A stretch of DNA of 64,000 nucleotides from Bacillus sp. OV322 (lineage in GTDB: Bacteria > Bacillota > Bacilli > Bacillales > DSM-1321), in contig NZ_FOMA01000004.1 of the NCBI RefSeq assembly GCF_900112495.1, positions 1-64,000 of the forward strand, written 5' to 3'. Both the position numbers and the translations under genes were made by a program. Below the pieces are notes generated by a model. The model was not told the DNA's origin. It made no database searches and worked only from the letters and a program-made list of their open reading frames with translations. Below are positions 7,070-15,373 of the stretch, one piece after another. How positions within the stretch are numbered: the stretch's first letter is position 1; every line of letters begins with the position of its first letter.

Positions 7070-8293
7070 TTAACCAGTAATCGATTTTTTATTTTCTTCG
7101 AAATAACCAGCCTTTGAAGGAATAAATATTGTAATGAAAAGAACCGTTGCAAGAATTGCTCCGACAATAGAAAAAATAATACAAACAACTTGTAATGAAA
7201 ACCATTCTATTGTTAACCCTAACAGCATTGTCAATCCAATTTGAATTATACCTTGAACCATATCTGCAAAACTACCGAACCTTCCCATAATTGTTACTGG
7301 TACATTACTTTGAAAAAAGGTAGCATATCCTGCATTCGCAAATGCCATAAAAAAGCCTAAAAATACAAATGCCAATGTTGCGGTTATAAAGTTAAAAGAT
7401 GCATAAAACAAAACATATCCTATTGATGTCAGTAACATTCCAGCACCTATAAATAACCTTAGTTGCAACTTCTTAGATACAACGGTAGCGACAGTAGCTC
7501 CTCCCAATGCCCCAATACCAGTAATACTTACAATTAAGCCATAATCTCTATCAGACAACTCCAAGTGCTGCTTAATAAAAGTAACCTCTTGCGAGTCTAG
7601 TGCAAAGCCAATTAGCATTGCACATTGAAACAATAAATAAACTGATACAAAGAACTTTGCAACCTTAGTAAATTCCCTAACTGCATTCCAATCATTTATT
7701 AGAGTTTTCCACTGAACCGGTTCTCTTATATTATCTAGATCTTCATCAACATCAGGAAGAAGATAGATGAAAAATGCACAAATTATAAAAGTAATGGAAT
7801 TTATTACAATGCATAATTCTGTCCCTACATACATAATAAGTATCCCAGAAATAGCTGGGCCTAATAAAAATGCACCGGAGCTGGCCAAACTCATAATCGA
7901 ATTAAATCGTTTTCGATTTACAGGAGGTACCAGCTTTGTTATGTAAACGGATGAACTTGGACCAAAGAATGAACCAGCAATATTAATCAATAAAAGGACT
8001 GTATATATAGTCCTTAATGATGATATGAAAGGAATCACAAATATTAAGACACCTCTTATAATATCAATAGAAATCATTAATCTTCGTTTATTAACACGAT
8101 CAATGACACTCCCAGACCACGTATTAGTGATTAATACCGCAATAGGCCTTATAATATAGAGCCCCGCAACTGCTGTTGCAGAGCCAGTTAAGTTTAATAT
8201 CGAAATATTAAGTGCAATTAAGTAAATCCAATTTCCTAAATATGAAATCCCTATTCCTGATATTAAAAGAATAGGATTCTTCCATTTGGTCAT
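7070..8293 (-). CDS. MFS family transporter (drug-exporter-like)
   Basis: A 407-residue protein with about twelve hydrophobic segments and the major facilitator motif A between TM2 and TM3 (GSVIDRVNKRRL, residues 61-72). It resembles the DHA3/EntS-type MFS exporters that export drugs or siderophores in antiport with protons. ATG with AGGTGA at normal spacing. As a single-gene cassette between sites at 6962-7047 and 8474-8510 it is the largest plain cassette here and is a candidate resistance determinant, but no substrate can be inferred. Confidence 0.85.
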   Translation of the reverse strand: MTKWKNPILLISGIGISYLGNWIYLIALNISILNLTGSATAVAGLYIIRPIAVLITNTWSGSVIDRVNKRRLMISIDIIRGVLIFVIPFISSLRTIYTVLLLINIAGSFFGPSSSVYITKLVPPVNRKRFNSIMSLASSGAFLLGPAISGILIMYVGTELCIVINSITFIICAFFIYLLPDVDEDLDNIREPVQWKTLINDWNAVREFTKVAKFFVSVYLLFQCAMLIGFALDSQEVTFIKQHLELSDRDYGLIVSITGIGALGGATVATVVSKKLQLRLFIGAGMLLTSIGYVLFYASFNFITATLAFVFLGFFMAFANAGYATFFQSNVPVTIMGRFGSFADMVQGIIQIGLTMLLGLTIEWFSLQVVCIIFSIVGAILATVLFITIFIPSKAGYFEENKKSITG

Positions 8294-8473
8294 TCACTCA
8301 CCTTTTCCCCTTAAAGAATTACTTCAATTTGCATCTGAACAAACTCATTTTCGGTAAAATATTACACATTATGTATAACTAAATAATACCATTTAATTTC
8401 ATTACAGATGAAATAAAAATTTCTTTATAATTCTATAAAATCAACCAATAGTACCCCTCATTATTATCATTTC

Positions 8474-8510
8474 TTCTGCAACTAACCTGCCCTGTTAGTT
8501 GCAGAAGAAA
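8474..8510. repeat. attC-like core, single
   Basis: TCTGCAACTAAC, seven bases, GTTAGTTGCAGA: a perfect 12-bp inverted repeat around a CCTGCCCT-type spacer. The right half of the site has decayed (AACAGAGCCTACAAATTAG). Confidence 0.75.
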
Positions 8511-8556
8511 ATCAATAACATACATTAACAGAGCCTACAAATTAGATAAAAAGTTT

Positions 8557-8907
8557 TTAAGTCAATTCCTGTAACCAGTCCTCAAACCATTCAAGAGGGA
8601 GCCTTATTTTAGAAAAATCCAACTGCTGTAGTTCTATAAGTGAGAACATGTTAGCTAAATATAAATCCCACTGTGCAGAAATATCCCCTAATATCCCGTA
8701 TAGCTTTTCATCACCTAGCTCAGCCTCATTCATATATTTCATATAATGCTTGTCACACCAATTACAAATCTGTTGATGAGTATATTGATTTGTTTTATTT
8801 ACTACACTCTTTAACAACTCAACAAGGTTTTCCTTATTAAACGACCAATTGATTTCAGTAAATTTTGATTCAGACCAGCTACCTACATATCGGTTTCTTC
8901 CCACCAA
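8557..8907 (-). CDS. Hypothetical protein (116 aa)
   Basis: A soluble protein starting at TTG 8907 or GTG 8904, with GAGGTG just upstream. Contains QQICNWCDKHY, a GDISAQWDLYLAN segment and a C-terminal LPLEWFEDWLQEL, rich in Trp and acidic residues. No family recognised. The composition resembles small immunity or DUF-type cassette proteins, but this is only an impression. Confidence 0.6.
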   Translation of the reverse strand: MVGRNRYVGSWSESKFTEINWSFNKENLVELLKSVVNKTNQYTHQQICNWCDKHYMKYMNEAELGDEKLYGILGDISAQWDLYLANMFSLIELQQLDFSKIRLPLEWFEDWLQELT

Positions 8908-8967
8908 TTACACCTCGGTTAATATATGATTTATATTTAATTCAACGTATCTTGAATGGATTCCTAT

Positions 8968-9037
8968 TTCAAGTAACCTACCCTTTCGTATTATAAAAAA
9001 GCTGCCACAATGACAGCTTGATCTACAACTCTTGAAA
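8968..9037. repeat. attC-like site
   Basis: Left core TCAAGTAACCTACCCTTTCG, stem AGCTGCCACAATGACAGCTT, degenerate right core TCTACAACTCTTGAAA. Confidence 0.75.
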
Positions 9038-9040
9038 TTT

Positions 9041-9352
9041 TTATAGATAGTCAACAGGCTTACCAATTTCAATGTGCCCATAAACCCTAATCCTTCTATC
9101 AAGTTCCTCTCCAGGGACGTGGATCTTTTTAAGCATTTTTAAAACCTCAATACTTTTTTTTAGTTTCTGCCCTTATTTCTAGCCACTCAATGAACTTATA
9201 ACTATCCAATTCACTATCAATTTGAAATGGTAGTACCATTCTCCATCCCAAGGGCATATGTACCCCGTTTTAATGACTTTTGTCCTCCATTGATGAGTAT
9301 TTGGAGAATCAAGCATTGCTGATCTAATTTCTTCCCACTTTGTATTATTCAT
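9041..9352 (-). pseudogene. DUF6678-like gene broken by two frameshifts
   Basis: Three consecutive frames read as one protein: MNNTKWEEIRSAM to WDGEWYYHFK (from 9352), then DSYKFIEWLEIRAETKK, then EVLKMLKKIHVPGEE to GKPVDYL ending at the stop 9041. The MNNTKW start, WDGEW..HFK and KYIEWLEI-like blocks are what I recall of DUF6678. The breaks are at TTTCAAATTG (near 9220) and at an eight-A run (near 9165). The upstream continuation (NQYQPV before MNNTKW) suggests the true start is lost or lies further 5'. Confidence 0.6.
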
Positions 9353-9441
9353 AACTGGCTGGTATTGATTTAATTCAATATTAAATCACCACTTTTCTTA
9401 GGCATTGATGTATGTATTCTACGGCAATTAATGAGATATCT

Positions 9442-9470
9442 TATTCAACTAAAGCGCCCGTTTCTTGAAT
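9442..9470. repeat. attC-like right core
   Basis: TATTCAACTAAAGCGCCCGT then TTCTTGAATA. A lone core directly before the stop of the GNAT gene at 9480. Confidence 0.7.
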
Positions 9471-9479
9471 AAAAAATCG

Positions 9480-9944
9480 CTAAACTGAAAATTGATTATT
9501 GCTCTCATAAATTCTTGAACTACTTCCCCAAGGATGATATCCGTCACCTATATAAGCGAATCCATATTTTTCATAGTATCCAATGTGGTCAGTACAAAGG
9601 AAAACTTTATTGAATCCTGCTTTTTGGGCATCAGTTTTAGCACGTAAAAGTAGCTCTTTTCCTAAAGACTTACCACGATAGCTTTTTTCAATGTAAATAG
9701 CACATATCCAAGGATATAAATCCATACGACTAATAAAGTCATTACTAATAAGACCTGCACAGCCAATAATTTCACCTAAATCTTCCATTAAATACCAAAT
9801 AGGAAGGGGACTGTCCGTTGTTATGCTATGTGTAATACAGTCCTCATATAATTTCATACTGTTTTCATTTGCCCATTTGCTCTGAAAATATTTAATTGCT
9901 TTTTCTTTATACTCTGGATGTTCTCTAACGTTAATAATTTGCAT
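9480..9944 (-). CDS. GNAT family N-acetyltransferase
   Basis: About 154 residues from ATG 9944 (AAGGG upstream); the frame is open further 5' into array sequence, which I do not count. Motif A IEKSYRGKSLGKELL is clear, followed by FLCTDHIGYYEKYGF, the GNAT C-terminal beta-strand and Tyr acid motif. DSPLPIWYLMEDLGEIIGCAGL is the usual N-terminal sheet. Likely acetylates a small amine or drug; the substrate is unknown. Single cassette gene between the cores at 9442-9470 and 9986-10028. Confidence 0.82.
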   Translation of the reverse strand: MQIINVREHPEYKEKAIKYFQSKWANENSMKLYEDCITHSITTDSPLPIWYLMEDLGEIIGCAGLISNDFISRMDLYPWICAIYIEKSYRGKSLGKELLLRAKTDAQKAGFNKVFLCTDHIGYYEKYGFAYIGDGYHPWGSSSRIYESNNQFSV

Positions 9945-9985
9945 ATGATTTTCCCTTCGTAATCGTATTTTATATAAATTTTTTA

Positions 9986-10028
9986 AGCGCAATCCTTATT
10001 AAAGGATCGCGCCCTTTAGCTGAATAAC
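9986..10028. repeat. attC-like site, divergent type
   Basis: GCGCAATCCTTATTAAAGG then ATCGCGCCCTTTAGCTGAA. Shares the arm layout with 10947-10990 (GCGC near the tip and GCGCCCTTTA) rather than the CTGCCC/GCACCC type. Confidence 0.6.
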
Positions 10029-10030
10029 TA

Positions 10031-10894
10031 TTATGTTTCTTTGATTATATCCTTCCAGTAGATCCAAGCTTTTAGATAGTCATTTAAATCATTTGGATGA
10101 TGTCTAATACAGGTTGCTAACCTGAGATATAATCCAATAAGTACTTCCTCATATAATAATTGTTCCCTTATGTTTTCTTTAATTAGTAAGTGACTCGCTG
10201 CTGAAATGATCGTTTCTTTAGATAAATCATCTGGTGAAGAACAAAATGCATAGATTAAATCATAAATGGGGTCTCCGATAACAGGAGTCGGGTCAATCAC
10301 ACCACTTAAACGTCCATCATTAAAGATGAAATTGTGCACTCCACAATCCCCGTGCAATAAAAATGGTTCTCTGTCTAGGTTATTTATTTTTGAACTTTTG
10401 ACAAGGTTAAGCACAAAGGTAAACTCATCTTTTTCTAGGTATGAATCTAAAATCTTATTTGCTTCAATAATTTCATTCAAAAGAAAACTTTGCCAAGAAT
10501 CTGTTAATTCATCCGCCCATCCCCAACCAATATCATTTGGCACTGCCTTATAATGGTTAATGAGCCCTTGCACAAGTGCTTTTAGCACTTCCTGTTTATT
10601 TTTTCTTACATAATTTGTAGAACCAGTAATGAATGCATAAACTATGTAATTAACTGATGGTTCAACAAAGAGAAGACGAGGTAATAGATATAAATCCTTG
10701 TAAAAGGTAAGAAAATTTGCCTCAGATTGAAGAACTTGCGGTTCATTCAACTTAACGACATATCTTCCACCATCATAGGTACTCAGGAGATACAAGTCAC
10801 TTACAGTGCCTCCATTTAATTGTTCATACTCAACGGCACTTGAATGGATTATTTCTTTATTATTTAATTCTTTAATTACCTCTTTGATGTCCAT
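10031..10894 (-). CDS. Aminoglycoside phosphotransferase (APH) fold kinase
   Basis: A 287-residue protein with APH landmarks: Lys48 in RYVVKLN, Glu58, the catalytic loop HGDCGVHN at 181-188 (Asp183, Asn188) and the metal-binding Asp201 in GVIDPTPVIGDP. APH-family kinases phosphorylate aminoglycosides, macrolides, choline, homoserine and other hydroxyl compounds, so antibiotic resistance is possible but not shown. ATG with GAGGAA upstream. Single cassette gene between two divergent-type sites. Confidence 0.85.
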   Translation of the reverse strand: MDIKEVIKELNNKEIIHSSAVEYEQLNGGTVSDLYLLSTYDGGRYVVKLNEPQVLQSEANFLTFYKDLYLLPRLLFVEPSVNYIVYAFITGSTNYVRKNKQEVLKALVQGLINHYKAVPNDIGWGWADELTDSWQSFLLNEIIEANKILDSYLEKDEFTFVLNLVKSSKINNLDREPFLLHGDCGVHNFIFNDGRLSGVIDPTPVIGDPIYDLIYAFCSSPDDLSKETIISAASHLLIKENIREQLLYEEVLIGLYLRLATCIRHHPNDLNDYLKAWIYWKDIIKET

Positions 10895-10946
10895 ATTTTT
10901 CCTCTTTTATTAGAATGTTACTTAATTAATTTGCTCTCTTTCAAAA

Positions 10947-10990
10947 AAGCGCATCTTATTCGAGAATAGCGCCCTTTAATTGAAGATAAC
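10947..10990. repeat. attC-like site, divergent type
   Basis: AAAGCGCATCTTATTCGAG then AATAGCGCCCTTTAATTGAAG, paired with the type at 9986-10028. Ends directly before the DUF523 stop. Confidence 0.6.
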
Positions 10991-11458
10991 TTATATGATC
11001 TCAACTAAATTATCGGCAAACTGTTTATCTGAAATTACTTGTAAACCATTTCTTTTTAATAAAGCAGCTGTAACTCCATTCCCAGCAATTTTCTCTCCTA
11101 TAAATTCACCATTATAAATCATTGAACTTCCACAGGAGGGGCTATACTCTTTAAGTACAATTACTGTTGCATTAACATCAACAGCTTTTTTTAAAGTGGT
11201 GTATGCTCCTTTTATGTATAGTTCAGTAACGTCTCTACCTGATTTCTCGACTACTTTAGCTTTCCCATCCAATACATCTTCCCCGGTACCACCTATTATT
11301 TCAGCAGGTTCTCTAGGAGTTGAAAAGCCACCAAGTAATTCGGGGCATACGGTAATTGCTTTTTCCTCTTCAATTAATTTCCTGATCTTATGATCTAAAC
11401 AATGTGTGCCGTTATATCTTAGCTCTAATGCTGCTAAACAAGAACTTACTAATATCAT
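10991..11458 (-). CDS. DUF523 family protein
   Basis: About 155 residues from ATG 11458 (GGGGTGA upstream). The family signature is clear: MILVSSCLAALELRYNG at the start, ITVCPELLGGFSTPREPAEI, GRDVTELYIKGA, and LKEYSPSCGSSMIY. The conserved cysteines (Cys7, CPE, SPSCGS) suggest metal or Fe-S binding. The biochemical role of DUF523 is unknown to me; it is common in Bacillus and in mobile cassettes. Confidence 0.9.
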   Translation of the reverse strand: MILVSSCLAALELRYNGTHCLDHKIRKLIEEEKAITVCPELLGGFSTPREPAEIIGGTGEDVLDGKAKVVEKSGRDVTELYIKGAYTTLKKAVDVNATVIVLKEYSPSCGSSMIYNGEFIGEKIAGNGVTAALLKRNGLQVISDKQFADNLVEII

Positions 11459-11498
11459 TGACATCACCCCAATTTTGCATCATCTAATGACATTGTAT

Positions 11499-11560
11499 AA
11501 CTAACTCCCATTATAAAATAGAACAAATTGAGCTCCATCTTTATTAAAGAATGGAATGAA
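11499..11560. repeat. Very degenerate attC-like site
   Basis: TATAACTAACTCCCATTATAA, a GAGCTC centre and TATTAAAGAATGGAATGAAT keep the expected order between two cassette genes, but with many mismatches. Confidence 0.35.
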
Positions 11561-11563
11561 TCT

Positions 11564-12013
11564 TTACCAATTCTTCACATCCACCACTTTAAAACGCTCA
11601 CAAACAAGGAGCATATCTTCCGAAAATTCACGTCCGATTGCGTTTAACTCATTTCCGAAGAACTTTTCATGAGCTTCCCACCAATATTTATAGGTCCTAT
11701 CTCCTTCACCTTCTGCAATAGCGAACTCTTCAGTGACTTCATTCATAGGAGTTAGCGTAACCTCTACTGTCTTAATAATTGCTACAGGTTTATCATCGCT
11801 GTTTAAAATAATGCTGTAATCCTCCGTTGTTGGCAGTGGTTCATTCTCCAGTTCATAAAAAATATATCCTGAGCATGTTGCAGTTTTACTTCCATCTATC
11901 ACCAATTGCGCGAGATAATCAGGATCAGCCCCAAATTGCCATGCACTAACAGACTGAGGTTGATTTTGATTCTTCCAATATTCATTCCAGTACTCCTGAG
12001 CCGCCTGATTCAT
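11564..12013 (-). CDS. ASCH domain protein
   Basis: A 149-residue protein with the ASCH pattern: helix EYWNEYW, GSKTATCSG at about 42-50, YSIILNSDDKPVAIIKTVEV, EFAIAEGEGDRTYKYWWEAHEKFF and a C-terminal strand MLLVCERFKVVDV. ASCH proteins are RNA-binding PUA-like folds; some are ribonucleases or N4-acetylcytidine amidohydrolases. GGAGGAATACT-ATG gives a sure start. Cassette gene between sites near 11499 and 12087. Confidence 0.88.
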   Translation of the reverse strand: MNQAAQEYWNEYWKNQNQPQSVSAWQFGADPDYLAQLVIDGSKTATCSGYIFYELENEPLPTTEDYSIILNSDDKPVAIIKTVEVTLTPMNEVTEEFAIAEGEGDRTYKYWWEAHEKFFGNELNAIGREFSEDMLLVCERFKVVDVKNW

Positions 12014-12086
12014 AGTATTCCTCCATATACGTCTTTTATTTTAGTAACATTCTATCAAAAATAGCTTAAGCAATCTAAAATCTTAT

Positions 12087-12185
12087 TCCGTTATATGGCC
12101 CTTTAGTTGAACAACATAAAGCTGCTTAAGTAGCCAGGTAACCTTCAACTAACGCACCAGTTTGTTTAAGTACATTAGTTCACAA
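12087..12185. repeat. attC-like site with tail
   Basis: Left core TTATATGGCCCTTTAGTTG, stem AAGCTGCTTAAGTAGCC, right core CTTCAACTAACGCACCAGTT then TGTTTAAGT and TAGTTCACAA. Confidence 0.88.
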
Positions 12186-12320
12186 TGTATTTAATATCCA
12201 TCAGAACAATAAAACAGGAAACGAATGACTTTTACCTGGATTTGTTAAGAACGAGGAATGAGACAGTAATAGATTTTTTGGATATAGTTAAAGTGAATCA
12301 TTAACAAAAGGAGTAATCTA

Positions 12321-13361
12321 ATGTTCACTGTTTATAGCGATATCATTCAATTTAAAGGGACTCATTATGAGTTTGGATATATGCAAGGAGAAACATTAAA
12401 AGAGTCTCCTATTTTACCAAATCGAGCAAAGCAATGGACTTCGAGAAGAACACGTCATTTTGCTACCGACCAAGAAAAGGCACTAACTCTACTGTCAAAA
12501 TATATACCGGAAGTTATAGAAGAAATACATGGATTAGCAAATGCTTTACAATGGAGCATTGATGACGCAATAAGAGAATTTGGCGGGTATTATTTGGAGT
12601 ACGGAAAAAGCGGGTGCTCTATCTTTACCGGCCCCGACTACCTTATACGGAATTACGACAGTCATCCTGGTTCTTACGAAGGAAGATTCACTCTTTATCA
12701 ACCAACCGATGGTGGATACGCAGTTATTGGTCCTTCTATGCAAATAACCGGAAGAATTGATGGTATGAACGAAAAGGGTCTTGCTATGGGGTATAACTTT
12801 ATCAATCGTATCCATTCGGGAGATGGATTTATTTGCAACATGATTGGGCGAATGATACTAGAGACATGTTCCAATGTAGAGGATGCTATTAATCTACTGA
12901 AAGAAATCCCGCATCGAACGTCATTCAGTTATGTATTGCTCGAACCAAAAGGTGATTCTTATGTAGTAGAAGCATCTCCCCGCTCCGTAATAGCTAGAAA
13001 ATCAAACACCAGCACGAATCATTTCGAAATGCTTCTAGAGGAAAATCGTTATCGGATGGACGATTCGAAACGAAGACAACAAATTATGGAGAAACAACAA
13101 AAATTAGGTGTTTACGAGGCTTTTTCTTTATTAAATAACAAAGATGAACAAGTTTTTTCTGAAAAGTACGATGCTTCATCAGGAACCTTACACACTTCTG
13201 CTTACATTCCAAAAGAAAAAAAGGTTTGGTTCGCAATCGGTCCAAACCGTAACCCAGTCATTTTTGATTTCGAGAAGTTTCTAGGTGGAGAAAAAAATAA
13301 TATCAAAAAAATAAAAGGGGAACTAAATTTTAATGTCCCCTTCCTGAATATGAATTTATAA
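12321..13361 (+). CDS. C45 family acyltransferase/Ntn hydrolase
   Basis: A 346-residue protein of the peptidase C45 (acyl-CoA:6-aminopenicillanate acyltransferase) type. The predicted nucleophile is Cys99 in YGKSGCSIFTG, freed by autocleavage in this family, followed by YLIRNYDSHPGSYEGR and DGMNEKGLAMGYNF, both typical of Ntn hydrolases that act on amide bonds of beta-lactams, bile salts or acyl-homoserine lactones. AAAGGAG before the ATG, a strong terminator right after the stop. It is the only cassette gene besides the recombinase on the plus strand, so its unit is inverted with respect to its neighbours and carries its own promoter and terminator. Confidence 0.85.
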   Translation: MFTVYSDIIQFKGTHYEFGYMQGETLKESPILPNRAKQWTSRRTRHFATDQEKALTLLSKYIPEVIEEIHGLANALQWSIDDAIREFGGYYLEYGKSGCSIFTGPDYLIRNYDSHPGSYEGRFTLYQPTDGGYAVIGPSMQITGRIDGMNEKGLAMGYNFINRIHSGDGFICNMIGRMILETCSNVEDAINLLKEIPHRTSFSYVLLEPKGDSYVVEASPRSVIARKSNTSTNHFEMLLEENRYRMDDSKRRQQIMEKQQKLGVYEAFSLLNNKDEQVFSEKYDASSGTLHTSAYIPKEKKVWFAIGPNRNPVIFDFEKFLGGEKNNIKKIKGELNFNVPFLNMNL

Positions 13362-13397
13362 TTATTCGTACCCATTATTAAAGTAATAAATCTATAA

Positions 13398-13430
13398 TAA
13401 AAGAAGGCGTTATTAATGCCTTCTTTTTTT
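13398..13430 (+). terminator. Rho-independent terminator of the C45 gene
   Basis: Stem AGAAGGC / GCCTTCT around GTTATTAAT, followed by a T run. Confidence 0.88.
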
Positions 13431-13575
13431 GTCATAGCTTCAATGCTCTTGCTATCAACAAATAAGGACAAATAATTATCTAAGTATTTAGTGACACACC
13501 CTTAAATCTCCGAATTCATTCCTTTTAACAAAAAAAAGGCTAGAAAAAGTCTTTTTTCAAAAAAACGCGTGTGAG

Positions 13576-13631
13576 CCTTTAACTATTTTTTAAAACGTTA
13601 TTTAACTAACGCACCCGTTTGTTGAAGAAGG
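13576..13631. repeat. attC-like site
   Basis: Weak left half GCCTTTAACTATTTTTTAAAA, right core TTTAACTAACGCACCCGTTT then GTTGAAGAAG, ending at the stop of the cytidine deaminase gene. Confidence 0.8.
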
Positions 13632-14063
13632 TCATTCAGTATCACTTGTATATTTTTCTGGTAGTAATTGCATTACATTACATTTTACTAATTCACCTTT
13701 ATAAGAAATGATTACATCAGTATCTTTCCCATAATCACTTATTAACTCACGACACATACCACATGGTGCAACTACCCAACATTTCTCTATATCCTCGTGT
13801 GGATGAGGGTGGGCTACTGCAACAATCGTTTCAAATTCATGGTCTCCCTCAGATATAGACTTACCAATAGCCATTGCTTCGCCACATACTGTAATTCTTC
13901 CTACATTCGCTTCAACGTGAACCGCCGAGTAAATATTTCCCTTTTTCGTCCTTACGGCTGAACCAATGTGATGTCGTTCGTATCTATAATTCTTTTCAAT
14001 AACTTTTTCTGCTTCCTTAATCAGTTCATAATCTATACTCTCTAAAGGTCTAACTTCTAACAT
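13632..14063 (-). CDS. Cytidine/blasticidin-S deaminase-like protein
   Basis: A 143-residue protein of the cytidine deaminase superfamily. Zinc and catalytic residues are present: Cys60 and Glu62 in VCGEAMAI, and the PCGMC motif at 100-104 (Cys101, Cys104). The N-terminal part (RHHIGSAVRTKKGNIYSAVHVEANVGR) is closer to blasticidin-S deaminase-type proteins than to housekeeping Cdd. It probably deaminates a cytosine-containing nucleoside or antibiotic. GAGGGAGA precedes the ATG. Single cassette gene. Confidence 0.85.
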   Translation of the reverse strand: MLEVRPLESIDYELIKEAEKVIEKNYRYERHHIGSAVRTKKGNIYSAVHVEANVGRITVCGEAMAIGKSISEGDHEFETIVAVAHPHPHEDIEKCWVVAPCGMCRELISDYGKDTDVIISYKGELVKCNVMQLLPEKYTSDTE

Positions 14064-14102
14064 AATAATCTCCCTCTCACCATTTTTTATCTCTTTTTCT
14101 TA

Positions 14103-14190
14103 TACTAACCTGCCCCGTTAGCGGAACAACAGAAAGAAGGCTGCCGAAGCAGCTATCCTTCTTCAACTAACGCACCCTTTAGTTTAATAA
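14103..14190. repeat. attC-like site, nearly complete
   Basis: Left core TACTAACCTGCCCCGTTAGC, stem GGCTGCCGAAGCAGCT, right arm CCTTCTTCAACTAACGCACC then CTTTAGTTTAA. One of the best examples of both cores plus central stem. Confidence 0.92.
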
Positions 14191-14615
14191 GAACTCTTTT
14201 TCCACTTTATTAAAAATCAGTCCATAACTCCTTTTCATTTACGGTATATTTCTCTTTATTTAATCGTTTTACTATAATTTTAACTGCTTCTCTAAGATTA
14301 TTGATGAGGTACTTTCTAATATCCAGACCATTAATGCCCTCCCAACGAGAAATAGGCATACCTATATCTACAGTAATATAACGGCTCTTTTTACTAAGTC
14401 TTAGTTTTTCACAACCTTCAAATCCAAATCACCATAAATTACCATCCTACACGGAGAACTGGAGCAATTTCATCCACTTCAACACAATAGTTTTTATTAC
14501 AGAATCGGACTAGAAGTTTACTTAACTCTACAAGATGAGGAGCAACAGCATTATCCGCTTCTATATCACCCATTTGAGCACCGAATGTTATAAATGGGTT
14601 ATCGTTATTCTTCAT
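14179..14615 (-). pseudogene. Broken copy of the cassette gene at 23814-24248
   Basis: Base for base this matches 23814-24248 with scattered substitutions and two single-base insertions: an extra A in the A run near 14208 and an extra C near 14447 (ACCATCCTACACGG against ACCATCTACACGG), each shifting the frame. The intact copy encodes a 144-residue soluble protein of unknown function. Upstream, the site of this copy has lost its left half (14646-14670). Confidence 0.9.
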
Positions 14616-14645
14616 TTATAGCACCCACTAGTATTTAATTTACTC

Positions 14646-14672
14646 TTTACCTAAAGCACCCGTTAGCCATCC
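14646..14672. repeat. attC-like right core (site truncated)
   Basis: TTTACCTAAAGCACCCGTTAGC follows directly on TAGTATTTAATTTACTC, whereas in the sister copy at 24270-24380 a left core and stem lie between. Confidence 0.8.
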
Positions 14673-14822
14673 ATGAATCGCACTCCTTTGTTCTCTTAAC
14701 GTTATTCTAAACAATAGCTTGTCCGCTGGACAGACGGAACGGAGATTTGCACCAGATGTAATCACCCGGAAACAGAGGTGGAATATGAGGGTAATCGATA
14801 AGAGGAGAGGCTAAGAAAATAT

Positions 14823-14852
14823 GAAAAAAGGAACTCTTTTATAGAGTTCCGA
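14823..14852 (-). terminator. Terminator of the DUF5412-like gene
   Basis: GGAACTC / GAGTTCC around TTTTATA, with a T run on the minus strand, ten bases after the stop. Confidence 0.8.
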
Positions 14853-14861
14853 GTTGAAATG

Positions 14862-15293
14862 TCATCTTCCCTTATAACATTTTTTGTATTGATTTTTCAT
14901 AGCTAAGCTGTTGCAGGCATTACCTGATTCGTCGTAAATTTCATTATCAACATTTAATTTATGACCGTGAATGTTTAGTATATTATTGTTTTCCCATTTC
15001 ATTGAAAAATTGTAAGATTCAATAGATCGATAAATGATCTTTGACTTATTTGTTTCATTGTTTACTATTTCCACAATTACAATTGTTGGTCCGAGTGCTC
15101 CTGGTTTGACATCAAAATAAGATTTGGCAATCCTACTTCCATCTGGTGATAGCAAAGTATCCGTTAATTTTCCTTTTGAAACATCCTTTTCAAATGAGAA
15201 GGAAAAATAAGTAAACCCCCAGTAGAAAATAAATAATATTAACGGAATAGAAATAAGAAACAAAATTAATTTTAATTTTCTTTTCATTTTCAA
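14862..15293 (-). CDS. DUF5412-like membrane-anchored protein
   Basis: About 143 residues. GGAGG lies five bases before TTG 15293, two codons ahead of ATG 15287; the frame is open further upstream without a better start. One N-terminal membrane segment (about 6-26) is followed by an extracellular part with LLSPDGSRIAKSYFD, GPTIVIVEIV, YNFSMKWENNNILNIHGHKLN and a Cys-containing end, matching my memory of DUF5412. Function unknown. It lies in the gap between the damaged site at 14646 and the DUF2716 gene. Confidence 0.65.
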   Translation of the reverse strand: MKMKRKLKLILFLISIPLILFIFYWGFTYFSFSFEKDVSKGKLTDTLLSPDGSRIAKSYFDVKPGALGPTIVIVEIVNNETNKSKIIYRSIESYNFSMKWENNNILNIHGHKLNVDNEIYDESGNACNSLAMKNQYKKCYKGR

Positions 15294-15330
15294 TAAAACC
15301 TCCAAAAAGAGCGATATACAAAATAATAAA

Positions 15331-15361
15331 GAAAACAAGCCAGAAATTACAAGCTTGTTTT
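15331..15361. terminator. Strong bidirectional hairpin
   Basis: GAAAACAAGC / GCTTGTTTTC around 11 bases, with T-rich flanks on the minus strand. It separates the 15374-15564 remnant from the DUF5412-like gene. Confidence 0.65.
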
Positions 15362-15373
15362 CTTTAAATTGAT

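Noticed and set aside
8908-9102. Minus-strand frame crossing the site at 8968-9037
   Set aside because: Reads through the repeat, has no start signal, and the DUF6678-like remnant explains the coding content in another frame.
13431-13500. Possible transposase fragment on the minus strand (YLDNYLSLFVDSKSIEAMTK)
   Set aside because: Only about 25 codons, no terminal inverted repeats and no clear family match.
14700-14800. Zinc-ribbon-like peptide fragment (CTRCNHPETEVEYEGN) on the plus strand
   Set aside because: Too short to support a gene; no start; noted only as higher-GC debris after the truncated site.
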